A stretch of 64,000 nucleotides of DNA from Alitta virens. Taxonomy: Eukaryota; Annelida; Polychaeta; Phyllodocida; Nereididae. The notes beneath the pieces were generated by a model. It saw only the letters and a program-made list of their open reading frames with translations, made no database searches and had not been told where the DNA came from. Position numbers and translations under genes: made by a program. The stretch spans positions 47,958,628 through 48,022,627 of the forward strand of contig OW028576.1 in assembly GCA_932294295.1 (NCBI GenBank), read 5' to 3'. Shown here in pieces: positions 11,479-21,549 of this stretch. The stretch's first letter is position 1. Each line of letters starts with the position of its first letter.

Positions 11479-12119
11479 CATTAAGAAGACAGCTGCTTTT
11501 GAGCTCCTTGTTGCATCTACATAATACATTAACAGTGGTATAATTTTTGGACTGTACACCTCTATCAATGTGGCATTGTGCCCCTTGCCACCTAGTTGTG
11601 AAGGAAATGACAGTCAAACAGACATTTTGATGTCATAAATGATTGTTTGATGCACTTCCTTCAAAGGTGATGTACGATCGAAGTCATATGACAAGCAGTT
11701 TGTTTACAAACGTGTTGTCAATGTGTCACAATGTTATCACCGGCAGACATTTTATATTTATGACTTCATCTAATTGGTTAGCCGTAATTGTGCCAAAAAG
11801 CAATAGTCACATATAACATGCATTCTTTTCACAAAGCTACCAGTGTTTGTCACCAAGTTGTCACAGTGATGACAGCAGCCTTGAGGCTCACAATCAATAT
11901 GGTCTGACACAGGAATGCGGGGACTTCTCTCAAGAACACGATATGTTGACCTTGCAAGAGAAAAAACTGTCAAGAAACTTGCAAACTGCTTCTCAAGGAA
12001 AAGAGCCATTTGTTGGCGACCTTCGTATTGACTTTTGTCCTTGCGGAATGCAATGAAGAACAGAGGATTCTGCTCTCTTATTAGCTTAAAGTTTTAAAAA
12101 GTGCAATAATTTTACATGT
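11479..12119. other. Gene-free stretch
   Basis: Overlapping antisense frames of 70-80 codons at 11770-12056 persist in all three units but show no recognisable domain and no splice context I can defend. Confidence 0.45.
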
Positions 12120-12350
12120 CAACTTCTTTGAATAAGAATTAGAATATATTTATTTGCACGAATATCAAATACCATGGTATCTAATAGCATTTCTATGGTC
12201 AGGCCAAAAATTCCACACCATGTTAATCATTAGGGCATAGGAGCTCACACCAGTGCCATCACTGTGGGTGCCTAATGGTAAGTTCCCATGCAGGAGGTCT
12301 GAACAAATCCCTCATTAGACGAATGTCTTACTCATTAGGATGCTAAGATA
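12120..12350 (-). mobile_element. Probable decayed SINE/LINE tail
   Basis: On the minus strand a degenerate tRNA-like head (CTTAGCATCCTAATGAGTAA, then GTTCAGACCTCC) precedes a body ending in GTGCAAATAAATATATTC, a common LINE/SINE 3' end style. The match to pol III boxes is weak. Confidence 0.35.
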
Positions 12351-12492
12351 AACCGCTATCATTGTAACAAACTTGCAGTGCAGATCCACACACCTTCATG
12401 GCATTTAAACAAAATAAACTGTATTTATGCCTCAGCTATTTGCCCTTATGACCTCAGTTTAGTGCAAAAACTGTCTATTGCACACAAAGGGG

Positions 12493-12634
12493 AGGAAAAG
12501 TACCCCAAGAGGTCACTGACACCGCAGCAGATACGTATTGCTTGATGATGGCAATATATATTGTGACATCATCCATGTAACAATCAAGTAGTGATGTCAT
12601 CTTAATGTATTTTCATAATGATTAAGTCATATTG
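12493..12634 (+). repeat. Dispersed palindrome-rich repeat, plus copy 1, 5' part (interrupted by MITE)
   Basis: Contains AGAGGTCACTGACACCGCAG, TTGATGATGG, TGTGACATCATCCATG and GTGATGTCATCTTAATG. It continues after the MITE at 12838 (CCACCTGTAGGCT, TACTTTTTCTCC). It is paralogous to 13093-14045, where this MITE is absent and another element sits instead. Confidence 0.7.
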
Positions 12635-12837
12635 CAGACATGCCAAGTCTCACGCATTCGGCGTGAGCCTCACACATTTGGTTGCTGTCTCACGCCTCTG
12701 GACTTTAGTATTTACTCAATATTTAAATTTAACTCATGCAGCAATGAGGACCAGAATAAATTTTTAACTTTTGAATGTAAACTGGTTGGAAAGAACCAAA
12801 ACTCACGCATTCCCCACTCAAGAACTTGGCATCTCTG
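12635..12837 (+). mobile_element. hAT-like MITE, 203 bp
   Basis: Inverted ends CAGACATGCCAAGT and ACTTGG then CATCTCTG (outward reading CAGAGATGCCAAGT), flanked by the direct repeat CATATTG at 12628-12634 and 12838-12844. CAGNG-type termini with 7-8 bp duplications fit hAT. The paralogous site at about 14010 (TCCTAGTGCCCCCTGTAGG) lacks it. Inside are CTCACGC/GCGTGAG palindromes. There is no coding capacity. Confidence 0.75.
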
Positions 12838-13092
12838 CATATTGCCACCTGTAGGCTGAGTACTTTTTCTCCTCATTGTTATGGTAACATCATATGTTTT
12901 GAGGATTACGTCATACTAGCAAAACGCACCAAACATCATTATGTACAAATGGCTGAGGCACAGATAAAGTACATACAGATGGGACACTTTGTCATTTGCA
13001 TAAGCCAGCTGCAAAGGATTGTGAGATTGCCAGGGTTAGTCATTGGCAACCCCTGCAATACTATATAGCGATGTCGTAATCACCACAATGCG

Positions 13093-13164
13093 GAGAAAAA
13101 GTACCACAAGAGGTCACTGACACCCTACGTAGCAGATAAGTATTGTTTGATGATGTCATGTATT
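13093..13164 (+). repeat. Dispersed palindrome-rich repeat, plus copy 2, 5' part
   Basis: AGAGGTCACTGACACC, AGCAGATAAGTATTG and TTGATGATGTCATG match copy 1. The repeat resumes at 13937 with GTGTGACATCATCCATGC, so the element 13165-13936 inserted into it. Confidence 0.7.
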
Positions 13165-13936
13165 ATAATAAGACCCAATGGTTATGTGGTATATTTTTAT
13201 ATTACCCACGAGTGGACAGATTGGCCAGGATTCACGAGTGGCATTAGCCACGAGTGAATTCTAAAGCCAATCTGTCCACAATTTTCACTTTTAGTTGAGC
13301 TGCCTGGCTATGCATTCATGCAGTATAAAAATAAAAAAAATCATGAATATAAATTTTTGCCATTGACCAATCAGAGCATTGCATAACTGTCAGCAACATC
13401 ATCACCTCAAAGCTTTCTGGGACATTTTCAGATTAATAAAGGAATTTATGAATGATATTTACAAGCCAGTTGTTAAATACTTCTCGTCAGAATTTGTTTT
13501 TATAGTAGATTTTGAAAGAAAATGGTTTATTGTTCAATATTATTCGATTGCATTTGCCCATAGCAACACAGACACACAATAGCTTATATCTGTGGACTGA
13601 ACAGACCATTGATTTTCTGTTACTTTTTTGGTCATAGAATCGTTAATTCTGGTGTGATATCAAAAATTCAAACTTTCTTAGAGAGCTGACAATTTTATCT
13701 GTTGAATGGTGCTTAAACTGTGACTTAGAATATTGTTTCATAGCGACAGCGCTAGTTTAAACGGCAAAGTGCTTAGCTGCAAAAAGTGATTTTTTTTGTC
13801 ATTGGCCTGCCATACATAGAAGGATGTGGTATACATTTCCCATCCTTGTAAGGTAAACCATGTAGTATAGATATGTATACCACATAGGCTATACCACATG
13901 GCTTTCTATGTGGTATACAGGTTATTGTGGGATATA
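13165..13936 (+). mobile_element. Double-hairpin element, family 2 (Helentron-like, non-autonomous), 772 bp
   Basis: It begins ATAATAAGACCCAATGG with ATGTGGTATA close behind and ends in two hairpins: arms 13860-13869 and 13876-13885 (one mismatch), then 13890-13899 and 13908-13917 (TATACCACAT and its complement, loop GGCTTTCT). TTGTGGGATATA closes it at 13925-13936. The same stem word appears at the 5' end in opposite orientation, like a subterminal inverted repeat. A second copy at 41112-41963 has a clean empty site in unit A. A 67-codon frame at 13379 is not preserved in that second copy, so no protein is claimed. Confidence 0.65.
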
Positions 13937-14045
13937 GTGTGACATCATCCATGCAACAATGGTGCAGTGACATCATCTTAATGTTTTTATATGTACTACT
14001 TTCCTAGTGCCCCCTGTAGGCTCTGTTACTTTTTCTTCCTATTGC
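13937..14045 (+). repeat. Dispersed palindrome-rich repeat, plus copy 2, 3' part
   Basis: GTGTGACATCATCCATGC, GTGACATCATCTTAATG, CCCCCTGTAGGCT and TTACTTTTTCTTCC match 12571-12634 plus 12845-12880 of copy 1. Confidence 0.7.
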
Positions 14046-14060
14046 CCATTACATCATTCT

Positions 14061-14677
14061 GACTGCATTCTATTGTTACATCATACTTCCAGATTGACAT
14101 ACTGTGAAACACTAATCCAGGAAAGGCTGTCATTGGTCAAAATACGGGGTTTATTAAGGTGTGTATTAGAATATAGAGGAGCCATAATAAATATCCACTT
14201 GTTTTTTGGTCATATTTTGCCACAAATGGCAAGGAGCAGCACGGAATGGACAGAGATATTCAAAACAATTCAAATCCCTACTTTCTTGCTGATGAAAGCA
14301 ATTCTAAAAAAGAAATAATAAGTTTGCTATATTCCCAATTGTAATTTCTGATGTTTCATTGTAACCATGAGAAATGATAATAATATAAAATGGCAATAAT
14401 CATGACAAAATGGTATAAACTTATATCAAATGGAGGAAACTTGATGTTAATTTGTACAGAGAGGGATTTTATAGGTCAAAAAGTTGGGCTTTAACTATTG
14501 GGTAACATTTATATATATTGCGTGCTTCTCCGTGAAATATATGTAAAAATGAGACCAAAACACAAGTGGACATTTATTTTGGATGATACAATAACAGCTC
14601 TTAACTGCAAAATCAGCTCTCATCTGAGTTGCACTTTTGTTGCCCAAGATGACTCCACTGGGTGAGACACAAATTCA
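14061..14677. other. Gene-free AT-rich stretch
   Basis: No recognisable gene. A 103-codon frame (14007-14318) is kept in B and C but shows no domain, signal or splice support and overlaps the dispersed repeat. Confidence 0.45.
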
Positions 14678-14815
14678 AGGTGACTGCCACTTCTGTCCTA
14701 TTCACACGACACTCTCCGGTCGATGAGGTACAAATCCTCCTGTTGCTTTTTTATGATTGGCTCAAACAAAGTCACGTGACTAGAATATGGCCTTCCATAA
14801 CAGATGCAGAAATGT
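14678..14815 (+). repeat. Dispersed repeat with CACGTGACT core, second copy at 46379-46510
   Basis: Both copies contain CTGTCCTA, TCACACGACACTCTCC, GTCGATGAGGTACAAA, TGATTGGCTCAAACAAA and TCACGTGACTAGAAT in the same order and orientation. Confidence 0.7.
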
Positions 14816-15013
14816 GCCTGCCAAGTTTTTTTTTTCCATAACAGGAAATTTTCAATTGAAAACTGCAAAACGAAATTCTTAACATATATCACACATTTCC
14901 AGTTATATGAGGAATATTGTAACAAACCAATCAATGGGTCTTGTCAAATGGGAGCAAAAAATAATTCAAGCAACCTTTTCTATGTTTGTCATGAACCCAG
15001 GACCTTCAGCGGT

Positions 15014-15113
15014 GTTACCCACTGCCTTAATCAGCAGAGTTACTTACAGCCCTAATCATCAGAGTTACCCACAGCCTTAATCATCTGAGTTACCCGGAGC
15101 ATTAATCATCAGA
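15014..15113 (+). repeat. Four tandem 25-bp repeats in a SINE head
   Basis: Units start GTTACCCAC, GTTACTTAC, GTTACCCAC and GTTACCCGG, and each ends ATCAGCAGA, ATCATCAGA or ATCATCTGA. The last unit runs directly into the A-box-like ATCATCAGAGTGGTA of the SINE head. There are no spacers, so this is not a CRISPR array. Confidence 0.85.
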
Positions 15114-15275
15114 GTGGTATTGTGCTTGACTCCCAATCCCAAGTGACTGGGTTCGAGCCTGGCTCAGTGCACTTTCTGTTTGTGGCCTTCGGCACGCCAC
15201 TCAGTCCTCACTGCCAATGTCCACCCAGCAGATGATTGGGTACTTGGCTCGAGAAGACTTAAATTGATAAAGAAA
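15114..15275 (+). mobile_element. tRNA-derived SINE, family 4
   Basis: AGAGTGGTATTGTGCTTGAC (A box) and ACTGGGTTCGAGCCTGG (B box) form the head. The body has GGCCTTCGGCACGCCACT and CCACCCAGCAGATGATTGGG then TACTTGGCT, a central block shared with family 3. Its 5' end is extended by the 25-bp repeats. Confidence 0.7.
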
Positions 15276-15883
15276 AGATAAATCAGCCACCAAGCACCTG
15301 CATGTAATACATGTACTTACTGTATACTCCCCTGGGAGCTGAGCTGGAGAACCAGGGGAGCCACCATGTACTTGACTTGAAGGCTAATCAAACTAGCATT
15401 AATTTCAGTAATGAATACATATTTTACAGAGCCTTTGAGTATGCTTGTGCACGAAACGGGCACAATAGAGATACGGGATATAATAAAAATAATAATCACT
15501 GAACCCACTCAAGCTGTGACTCAGCTGATCAACTATCAAACAAAAATCCATACATCATCAAATATGGTTTTTTCTAGTATGTCATATACAGAAGCTTAGT
15601 CAAATATGTCTGCTTGCAGTTTCATCCAATCCATAAGCTTAGATGTAAGAAACTCGAGTTGGACTTGGATATCTCGCAAAGAAACCTCGAGTGGTGCCTG
15701 AGTATATGGAGAGCCCGAAGGAACCGCTCTTGGTGTGAGACTTCACATAGAATGCATAATAAGTAAATGGGCGTAGAGTAGCAAAATGGTAGGATGGGAA
15801 TGTGGTTTGTTGGAGAGTTCAGAAGGGGAAATACAAGAAAGAATGCTGCAAGACTGAAGTGTATTCATTATGAGTATTATATG

Positions 15884-16000
15884 AGGCAGCTTGGTGGCCT
15901 GGTGGTTAGAGCATCGGCCAGTTTGTGAACTGGCTGGCTCTCTGAAGTTTGATCCCCAGTCCGCGCATTCTTCATGAGCTACATCTGACCTGAAGTCACA
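15884..16000 (+). mobile_element. SINE family 1, 3'-truncated
   Basis: The head TGGCCTGGTGGTTAGAGCAT and GAAGTTTGATCCCCAGT is followed by CTTCATGAGCTACATCTGAC, then the body stops at an AT-rich microsatellite (16002-16025). Confidence 0.65.
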
Positions 16001-16712
16001 ATATATATATATATTTTTTTTTTTGTGAATGTCATGCTTTTTTTTCAGGCATAAATGGAAAGTATTTATATAATTATATACATATATATACAAATTAATG
16101 TTGATTAATTCAATATATGGGAGGCGATGAATACACTTTGCTAAGTTCTTCACTTACTAAGAAGTTTACATGCATCCCAATCAGAGAGATTTGTATTTAA
16201 TACATATTGGACACTGGACACTAATGTCACTGACCACAAGCCCAACTGTCTAATCCCAAAATTGCTTCCGCAGCAATTCAGATAAACTGTTTAGCTCCAT
16301 AATAAAAGGCGTCTAATTTCCTGAACTTTGTATATTGTGTTGGTAAAAAAAGAGAATAGAAATTCAAAGCATCTACGATTTCTCTAATTCTTGTAGCCAT
16401 ATAATCTGAGGTCTCCAAAGTGTAATCTATTGTCCCAAGTCATAATCTCTGGTCTGCAAATGTGATTAGATGGAAAATTGAGGGAACCTAAGAGATTTGT
16501 TGAGTTCATATTAATATTTTTGTCCACATGACTTTTTTTTTTATTATATATTGTATCTTTTCATATTCTCTGATATTGCTGTTTGTCAAGCATCATCTTA
16601 TTTCGAGAATTCAGATATTTATCGAAACAGATTAGTTGGTTTCCTTTATTTCATAATGCATTTTATAAAGCAAGCTGGATATATTGAAACATCTTCACTT
16701 GTAATAGCAACT
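16001..16712. other. Gene-free AT-rich stretch
   Basis: Contains (TA)n and T runs. Unit B lacks about 30 bp present here around 16400. No gene seen. Confidence 0.5.
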
Positions 16713-16910
16713 GGGCAGTCTGATGGTAAGATGCTCGCCTGCTTCCCTGAGCACCCTTTATGAGCAACATTCCAGCTGGACGTCGTTTGTACGACATGTT
16801 AAATGTGTGGTCCCTTATCGTCAGTGTCTGTGCTGAGGCAAGTATATGATTAAACCTAATACCACAAGTCGGTAGGGACAATTGGGTTCTCCTGCTCAAC
16901 CCCATCACGT
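16713..16910 (+). mobile_element. SINE family 1, degenerate (B box lost)
   Basis: GCAGTCTGATGGTAAGATGC (A box) is followed almost at once by CTTTATGAGCAACATTCCAG and later GTGTCTGTGCTGAGGCAAGT, as in the 7256-7507 reference copy. The segment between the boxes is shortened. Confidence 0.6.
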
Positions 16911-17103
16911 CACCTTTTCAAAACATTTCAGCAAGCAGACAGTCAACAAACTGAAGCATTGTCGGCCTCAAAAAACTTTCAGAAGCTTCTCTTTTGCCAA
17001 AATTGTATTCAGTTTGAAGGAATATAAAATTAAATTGCCACACAAAGCTAATATGTTTATTTTATGGGTTTTGTGAAGAGCTATCTAGTTCTACTGATGA
17101 CAT

Positions 17104-17256
17104 TCATGACGTTCGCTGAGTCTAAATGCTGCCCTGTGATTGGCCAGGCTGTTTTCTGTATAAGGGATAATTGATGTTATGAGGTTCACAACAATGAACC
17201 TCATAGTGTGAACCTCATGGTTTTTCTATGAGGTTCACACTCTGTTGCGGGATATA
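17104..17256 (+). repeat. Double-hairpin terminal repeat, family 1
   Basis: Hairpin 1: 17179-17188 with 17195-17204. Hairpin 2: 17206-17218 with 17228-17240 (13 bp, loop GGTTTTTCT). TTGCGGGATATA follows at 17245-17256 and ATTGGCC lies upstream near 17138. The word GAACCTCAT or its complement is used four times. Homology to positions 1-154 ends after the GGGATATA motif. Confidence 0.75.
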
Positions 17257-17478
17257 AGACCCCACCTATGGGGTGAATTCACTCATGGGGTGAATCATCT
17301 TATAATTACATCTGCCTCTGGCAACTGTTCATATAAGCTGACCCAGTAACAAAGAGAAATTTACATTGACATTGACAGTAAATACATTCATGATCATGTG
17401 TGAGTAAAATCAGTAGTCATCAAATGGTCACCTCTCATTCAATTTACAGAATACTCTGAAACTCATCATCTTCGTACA

Positions 17479-17660
17479 AGGCCACTTGCATCTCTTGGGA
17501 CTATTTCTCTGGACCTCATCACCCTTCAGTAGTATTACTACACTCCACAAATGTCACAGCATGACCTTGCACTAAGTTGTAGTCATCCGCCATTTGTAGC
17601 AGCTGATTAAAGTAGTGCGCAACATTTTGACCTCACTTGCTCTGACGTTTTATCTGCACT
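17479..17660 (+). repeat. Dispersed repeat matching 6118-6290
   Basis: Shares CTCATCACC, AAGTTGTAGTCATCCGCCAT and a downstream TGACCTCA block with the left-flank copy. Confidence 0.6.
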
Positions 17661-18088
17661 GACCAGCCTGGGAGTGGTGAATGAGTTGAAGGCCGAGTAC
17701 ACAAAGATTCATTCAAAAAGGGATAGAAAGCCTGGCTTCATGCGCATTTGGTTGAATAGATGTACCTTCCTCTTAATGTGGTCTCAAACACAAGCAGACT
17801 TAAATGTCTTGAGAATTTCACAATCTGGAGGTAATTTCCTGTACTTTAATTAAACGATGGTCTAATGACAATGCGTGACAAATTAGGCATTCTGTGATTT
17901 GGCATATAACTGAAGATCTGTCTGGTGAACTGACAAGTGATTGGCTTCTTAATGTAATTCTGGCAGTCCTCGACAGTTACAGACATTGATACAATCAATG
18001 GAAGTTATTTAAGCTACAGCTCGGTGGTTACCGCACCAAATTTGACATACCTCTCAAATTGTTATTAACTTGAAAACTTCGAAAAGAT

Positions 18089-18230
18089 ACATGGCCAAAT
18101 GTGCCTCATGCAGTTTCCATGAGAAGGATAAACGCATGGAAAACACATGGTTTTTAGCTAATTATAATAAGGCAAAAACCATGCGTTTATCCAAACACAT
18201 GGAAAACGCACGTGGCGCAATTGGCCATGT
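18089..18230. mobile_element. Palindromic MITE, 142 bp
   Basis: Outer inverted ends ACATGGCCAA and TTGGCCATGT. An inner perfect 14-bp stem lies at 18126-18139 and 18179-18192 (GGATAAACGCATGG and complement). The whole unit can fold into one long hairpin. Copies are in B and C. Confidence 0.65.
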
Positions 18231-18234
18231 ACTT

Positions 18235-18420
18235 GCATAATACATCGGCTGATTCCTCTGAAGGGCCCAAGTTTGATTCCTACTCATGGCAAGGGTGGTA
18301 ACACTGTGGGTGAAGACCTCTAATCCCAGCGGCTTACACAGGGCTCTACATAACTCTAGTTAAACCTATCTAGCTGTCCCATGCCTAACACAGATGTCAA
18401 TGACCTCGCAGATAAACATG
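18235..18420 (+). mobile_element. Possible decayed tRNA SINE
   Basis: B-box-like AAGTTTGATTCCTAC and a following SINE-like body; the A box is not recognisable. Confidence 0.3.
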
Positions 18421-18934
18421 TTTTTACATATATATAGTATTAATCACTCACTAAGTGTAATTGAAAATTACCTTGGAGTGACCTGATCTATCATCATTAA
18501 CATTCTATTTATAGCAGTATATAGTATACATTGGAACATTTGAATAAAATACATTAAAATCAATATTTAATTTTACAATCTTGGCAAAGTAACATGCACT
18601 GGTGCACACCATACACATGTAAAGACTTTGATGTACGAAGACCAAAGATTACTGTATTGTAAACTGCTGGCATTACTTCAGAATTTCCAAACTAGTACCA
18701 CAAACATCTTATTGAAAAGCTGCAACATCAGCCAAAGTGCAATAGACTGTCAACAATATTGTTAAAAAATAAGAGAACAAAGTCTGACACAACCAACAAG
18801 TTATACGAATGCTGTCACACATAAAATAATCAATAAAATAAATCAACCGATTGAAGCCAGTACCAAAATACAGCAGCACCGCGAGTATAAGTTGCTTCTG
18901 GAACAAAAAAGTAGATGCTTTGATAATTCAATAG
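18421..18934. other. Gene-free AT-rich stretch
   Basis: Nothing recognisable; only short unsupported frames. Confidence 0.45.
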
Positions 18935-19237
18935 TAGCTGGTTGACCTAATGGTTGAAACATCTGTCAATCCACATTGGCAAGCTCTGCAGAAGGTCTAG
19001 CGTTCGATCCCTGGCCTGGGCTTCCTTCATGAGCTACATCCCAGCAGCTGGATGTCGTTGGGATGAGACGTTAAAATGGTGGTCCTTTGTACTCAGTGTC
19101 TATGCTGAGGCAAGTAAAAGATCCCACCCATGGGGTAAATGTATAACATGGGTGGACTCTTCCCTTCTCTCTCTCTCACCTCATCAATCAACCCTTGATA
19201 GCAGCAAGAACTTGCCTTCGAGGGCTGTGCTTTCAAT
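18935..19237 (+). mobile_element. SINE family 1, full length with microsatellite tail
   Basis: A-box-like TTGACCTAATGGTTGAAACA, B box GCGTTCGATCCCTGG, body CTTCATGAGCTACATCCCAG, GGGATGAGACGTTAAAATGG and AGGCAAGTAAAAGATCCCAC, tail AGCAGCAAGAACTTGCC. It passes directly into the TATG/TCTA microsatellite, as if the array grew from the SINE tail. Confidence 0.75.
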
Positions 19238-19364
19238 ATGTATGTATGTATCTATCTATCTATCTATCTATCTGTCTATCTATCCATCTATCTATCTATA
19301 TATCTATTTATTTATCTGTCTATCTATCTATCTATCTATCTATCCATCTATCTATTTATCTATC
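19238..19364 (+). repeat. (TATG)(TCTA)n microsatellite
   Basis: About 127 bp in unit A against about 200 bp in B and slightly more in C. Every frame is open and reads as Tyr-Leu-Ser-Ile repeats, which explains the spurious frames here. Confidence 0.95.
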
Positions 19365-19668
19365 AGTGACTCATTTTACGGTGTGTTGGCCATCAGGCTG
19401 TAGGCAGGTTTTCAACAGATAAAAATCAGCTGAACTGAAAAATAAGAACTGTATAATCCATTCTGCAGCATGTTCGCCAAAAAGGAATGAAATAAGCCAG
19501 CGCACACAAGTACACTTGTAAGCTCATTACCAATACACCAGGGAATACATCAAACTCATAATAAACTGTGACTCCATTACTCTTTGCCTTTCCATATTAT
19601 CAAAAGAGAATGATTCACCCCATGCACACATCATCTGTGCAATAACTTGGACAATACTCCTCGGCCGT

Positions 19669-19816
19669 ACATCAAAAGTGACTGCTCAGCAGCACAATAC
19701 AGTCCAATTGCATTACCATGTTTCCGCACAAGTTCTCTGTGAGAAAAGTTATATTGTGATTTTCTTTTGAAAGCGATGACCATGACTGGAATAAAAGCAG
19801 AACACTTCACTCGGTA
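19669..19816 (+). repeat. Dispersed 145-bp repeat, right copy
   Basis: Direct-orientation match to 8706-8851, about 11 kb away within the same unit. Confidence 0.75.
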
Positions 19817-19936
19817 GACTGGCCAAGTGGATATGAGAGAAAGAGGGGGTTAGCGCTGCAAATAGAACACAATATGGAAATAGAACACATTATGGAAACA
19901 GTTAACATAACACAGCAAAATGCCTATAGGACACCA

Positions 19937-20116
19937 ATTAGAAACTATCATGCTCCTAGAAATATGATTAGAAACTATCACGCTCATAGAAATATGATTA
20001 GAAACTACTGTGATCATAGAAATATGATTAGAAACTATCATGCTCCTAGAAATATGACTAGAAACTATTGTGCTCCTAGAAATATGATTAGAAACTATCA
20101 TACTCCTAGAAAAATT
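19937..20116 (+). repeat. 30-bp minisatellite, six copies
   Basis: Consensus unit: ATTAGAAACTATCATG then CTCCTAGAAATATG. All six units are exactly 30 bp, so a frame stays open. Variants (ACTGTGATCAT, ATTGTGCTCCT) mark individual units and allow alignment with the nine-copy arrays in B and C. Confidence 0.95.
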
Positions 20117-21304
20117 ATATGAAATTTATTCAACATGATAAACAGTGACAATGAGAAAGTGAGGTTTTTTGCCAATATGGCAACTCAATCTGCACAATCT
20201 TTGATTGGTGGAAACCTGGACTGGATCAGGAGACAGTATGGAGCCCAGACATATTAAATGGCCATCGTCAGCTCAACTCAATTTGCTACACTGATGATGA
20301 GCAAGCAACTGTAGTAGCTGTGAAAGACTTTATTGGACAAATAGATAAAGACTTTACACCATTAATATTCCATTTATGTATAAAATAACATTTGTAAATT
20401 TACTTTAATAGTTCTGTGTATACTTTTATTCAAAGTGTATTTGATAAACATATATATATATATTCACACTTTCTGCACTATTGCTCAAACTACTTTGTGA
20501 GCGACTTTAAAATAACATTTAACAGTAACATTGCAGGACCAATGACAGTTTCCATGGAGCACCAATCAATATTTTACACATTTGCACTCCCCACTTGACA
20601 TATCTTTATAAACCATTATCAACTTTAACTAATGCACATGGTGTGGACTCCAATCATTATCATCTCATCATTACATCTGCTACTGCAGTTCAGCTAACTT
20701 CAGACTAGTAGCATTCATTGAGAAAATTAGTAAATACAGAATAAAATAAGTTATTTTGATAGTGTTCTTAAATCCAGATTTAACTGTATTTTGCACTGAA
20801 TATATTTTTCAGCTGCATCTCAGACAAAACACAATTTACACAAAGTTTTGATAAATCACAGAGATGGTAAATTATGAAGCCAAAATCCATCATTTCATTT
20901 ACAAGAAGCAGAAACTGTCAGATACGCAAACACAGTTTTCCAAACATCCTTTCAAATGAGTAACTTTTGCATCGATTTTGAACATCTCTGAAGCTTTGAT
21001 GCTGCCAGACTCTGGTTCATATAACTTCAACAAAGAAGCGTTTTAGCAAATTGACATGAATAGATCCAAATTTATTTTTATCCGCTTGCAGCACACACAC
21101 GGATACACACATTGAATAAATATATTGTTCTATGTGTATCTTGAGAGCTTGATATACAGCGAGATGGCAGACAGAAATTCCACACACATTTACATTTACA
21201 TGTTGTACATATTATTATCCTAAAATAATTTCTAGTTTCTGCGGCTTGATCACAGGATACCATACATTTGCAAGAGATGTGCAATACGTAGTATGTTGTG
21301 CCTA
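20117..21304. other. Gene-free stretch with dispersed motif
   Basis: CATCATTACATCTGC at 20666-20680. The empty site for the 0.85 kb element of unit B lies at about 20945-20955 (CACAGTTTTCCAAACATCC). No gene seen. Confidence 0.5.
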
Positions 21305-21549
21305 CAGTCGGGCTTAAGGTTATCCATACACTCTGCTGTGTAGCATAAAGTTTACTTATATTTCCTCATCTTTTCTCTGATACAAAATTAATAATCACCA
21401 TTGTTTATGTTCCCATAACAACAATATTTTTTCACTTTATTTCTATCAAAGGTGCTTGCAATGTTGTATCATTTTTGGTGATTATATTCACAATTGCAAA
21501 TAATTTATGACATTTTGCTTAAGTGTTTGTAAACGTTTGGGCCCTACTG
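21305..21549. mobile_element. Possible Tc1/mariner-type MITE, 245 bp
   Basis: The right end GTAAACGTTTGGGCCCTACTG is a typical Tc1-like terminus (inward CAGTAGGGCCCAAACG) followed by TA. The left end CAGTCGGGCTTAAGG follows TA but matches only partly, so the left boundary is uncertain. Confidence 0.4.

Noticed and set aside
11770..12056. Overlapping sense and antisense frames of 69-79 codons
   Set aside because: No domain, no start or splice context, and both strands are open by chance over the same bases.
13379..13582. 67-codon frame inside the double-hairpin element as a possible element-encoded protein
   Set aside because: The second, full-length copy at 41112-41963 has indels and stops in the corresponding region.
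14007..14318. 103-codon frame kept in all three units
   Set aside because: It overlaps a dispersed repeat, has no recognisable domain, and conservation among recent duplicates is not evidence of selection.
15743..16153. 136-codon minus-strand frame kept in all units
   Set aside because: It runs through an AT microsatellite, a T run and a SINE, so its composition is explained by repeats.
19237..19422. Long Tyr-Leu-Ser-Ile-rich open frames here and at 39207-39506 and 60416-60719
   Set aside because: They are translations of the TCTA microsatellite; all three frames stay open because the repeat contains no stop.
19937..20116. CRISPR-like array (30-bp, 25-bp and 10-bp repeat blocks)
   Set aside because: Units are directly adjacent with no unique spacers, no cas genes are near, and the DNA is eukaryotic.
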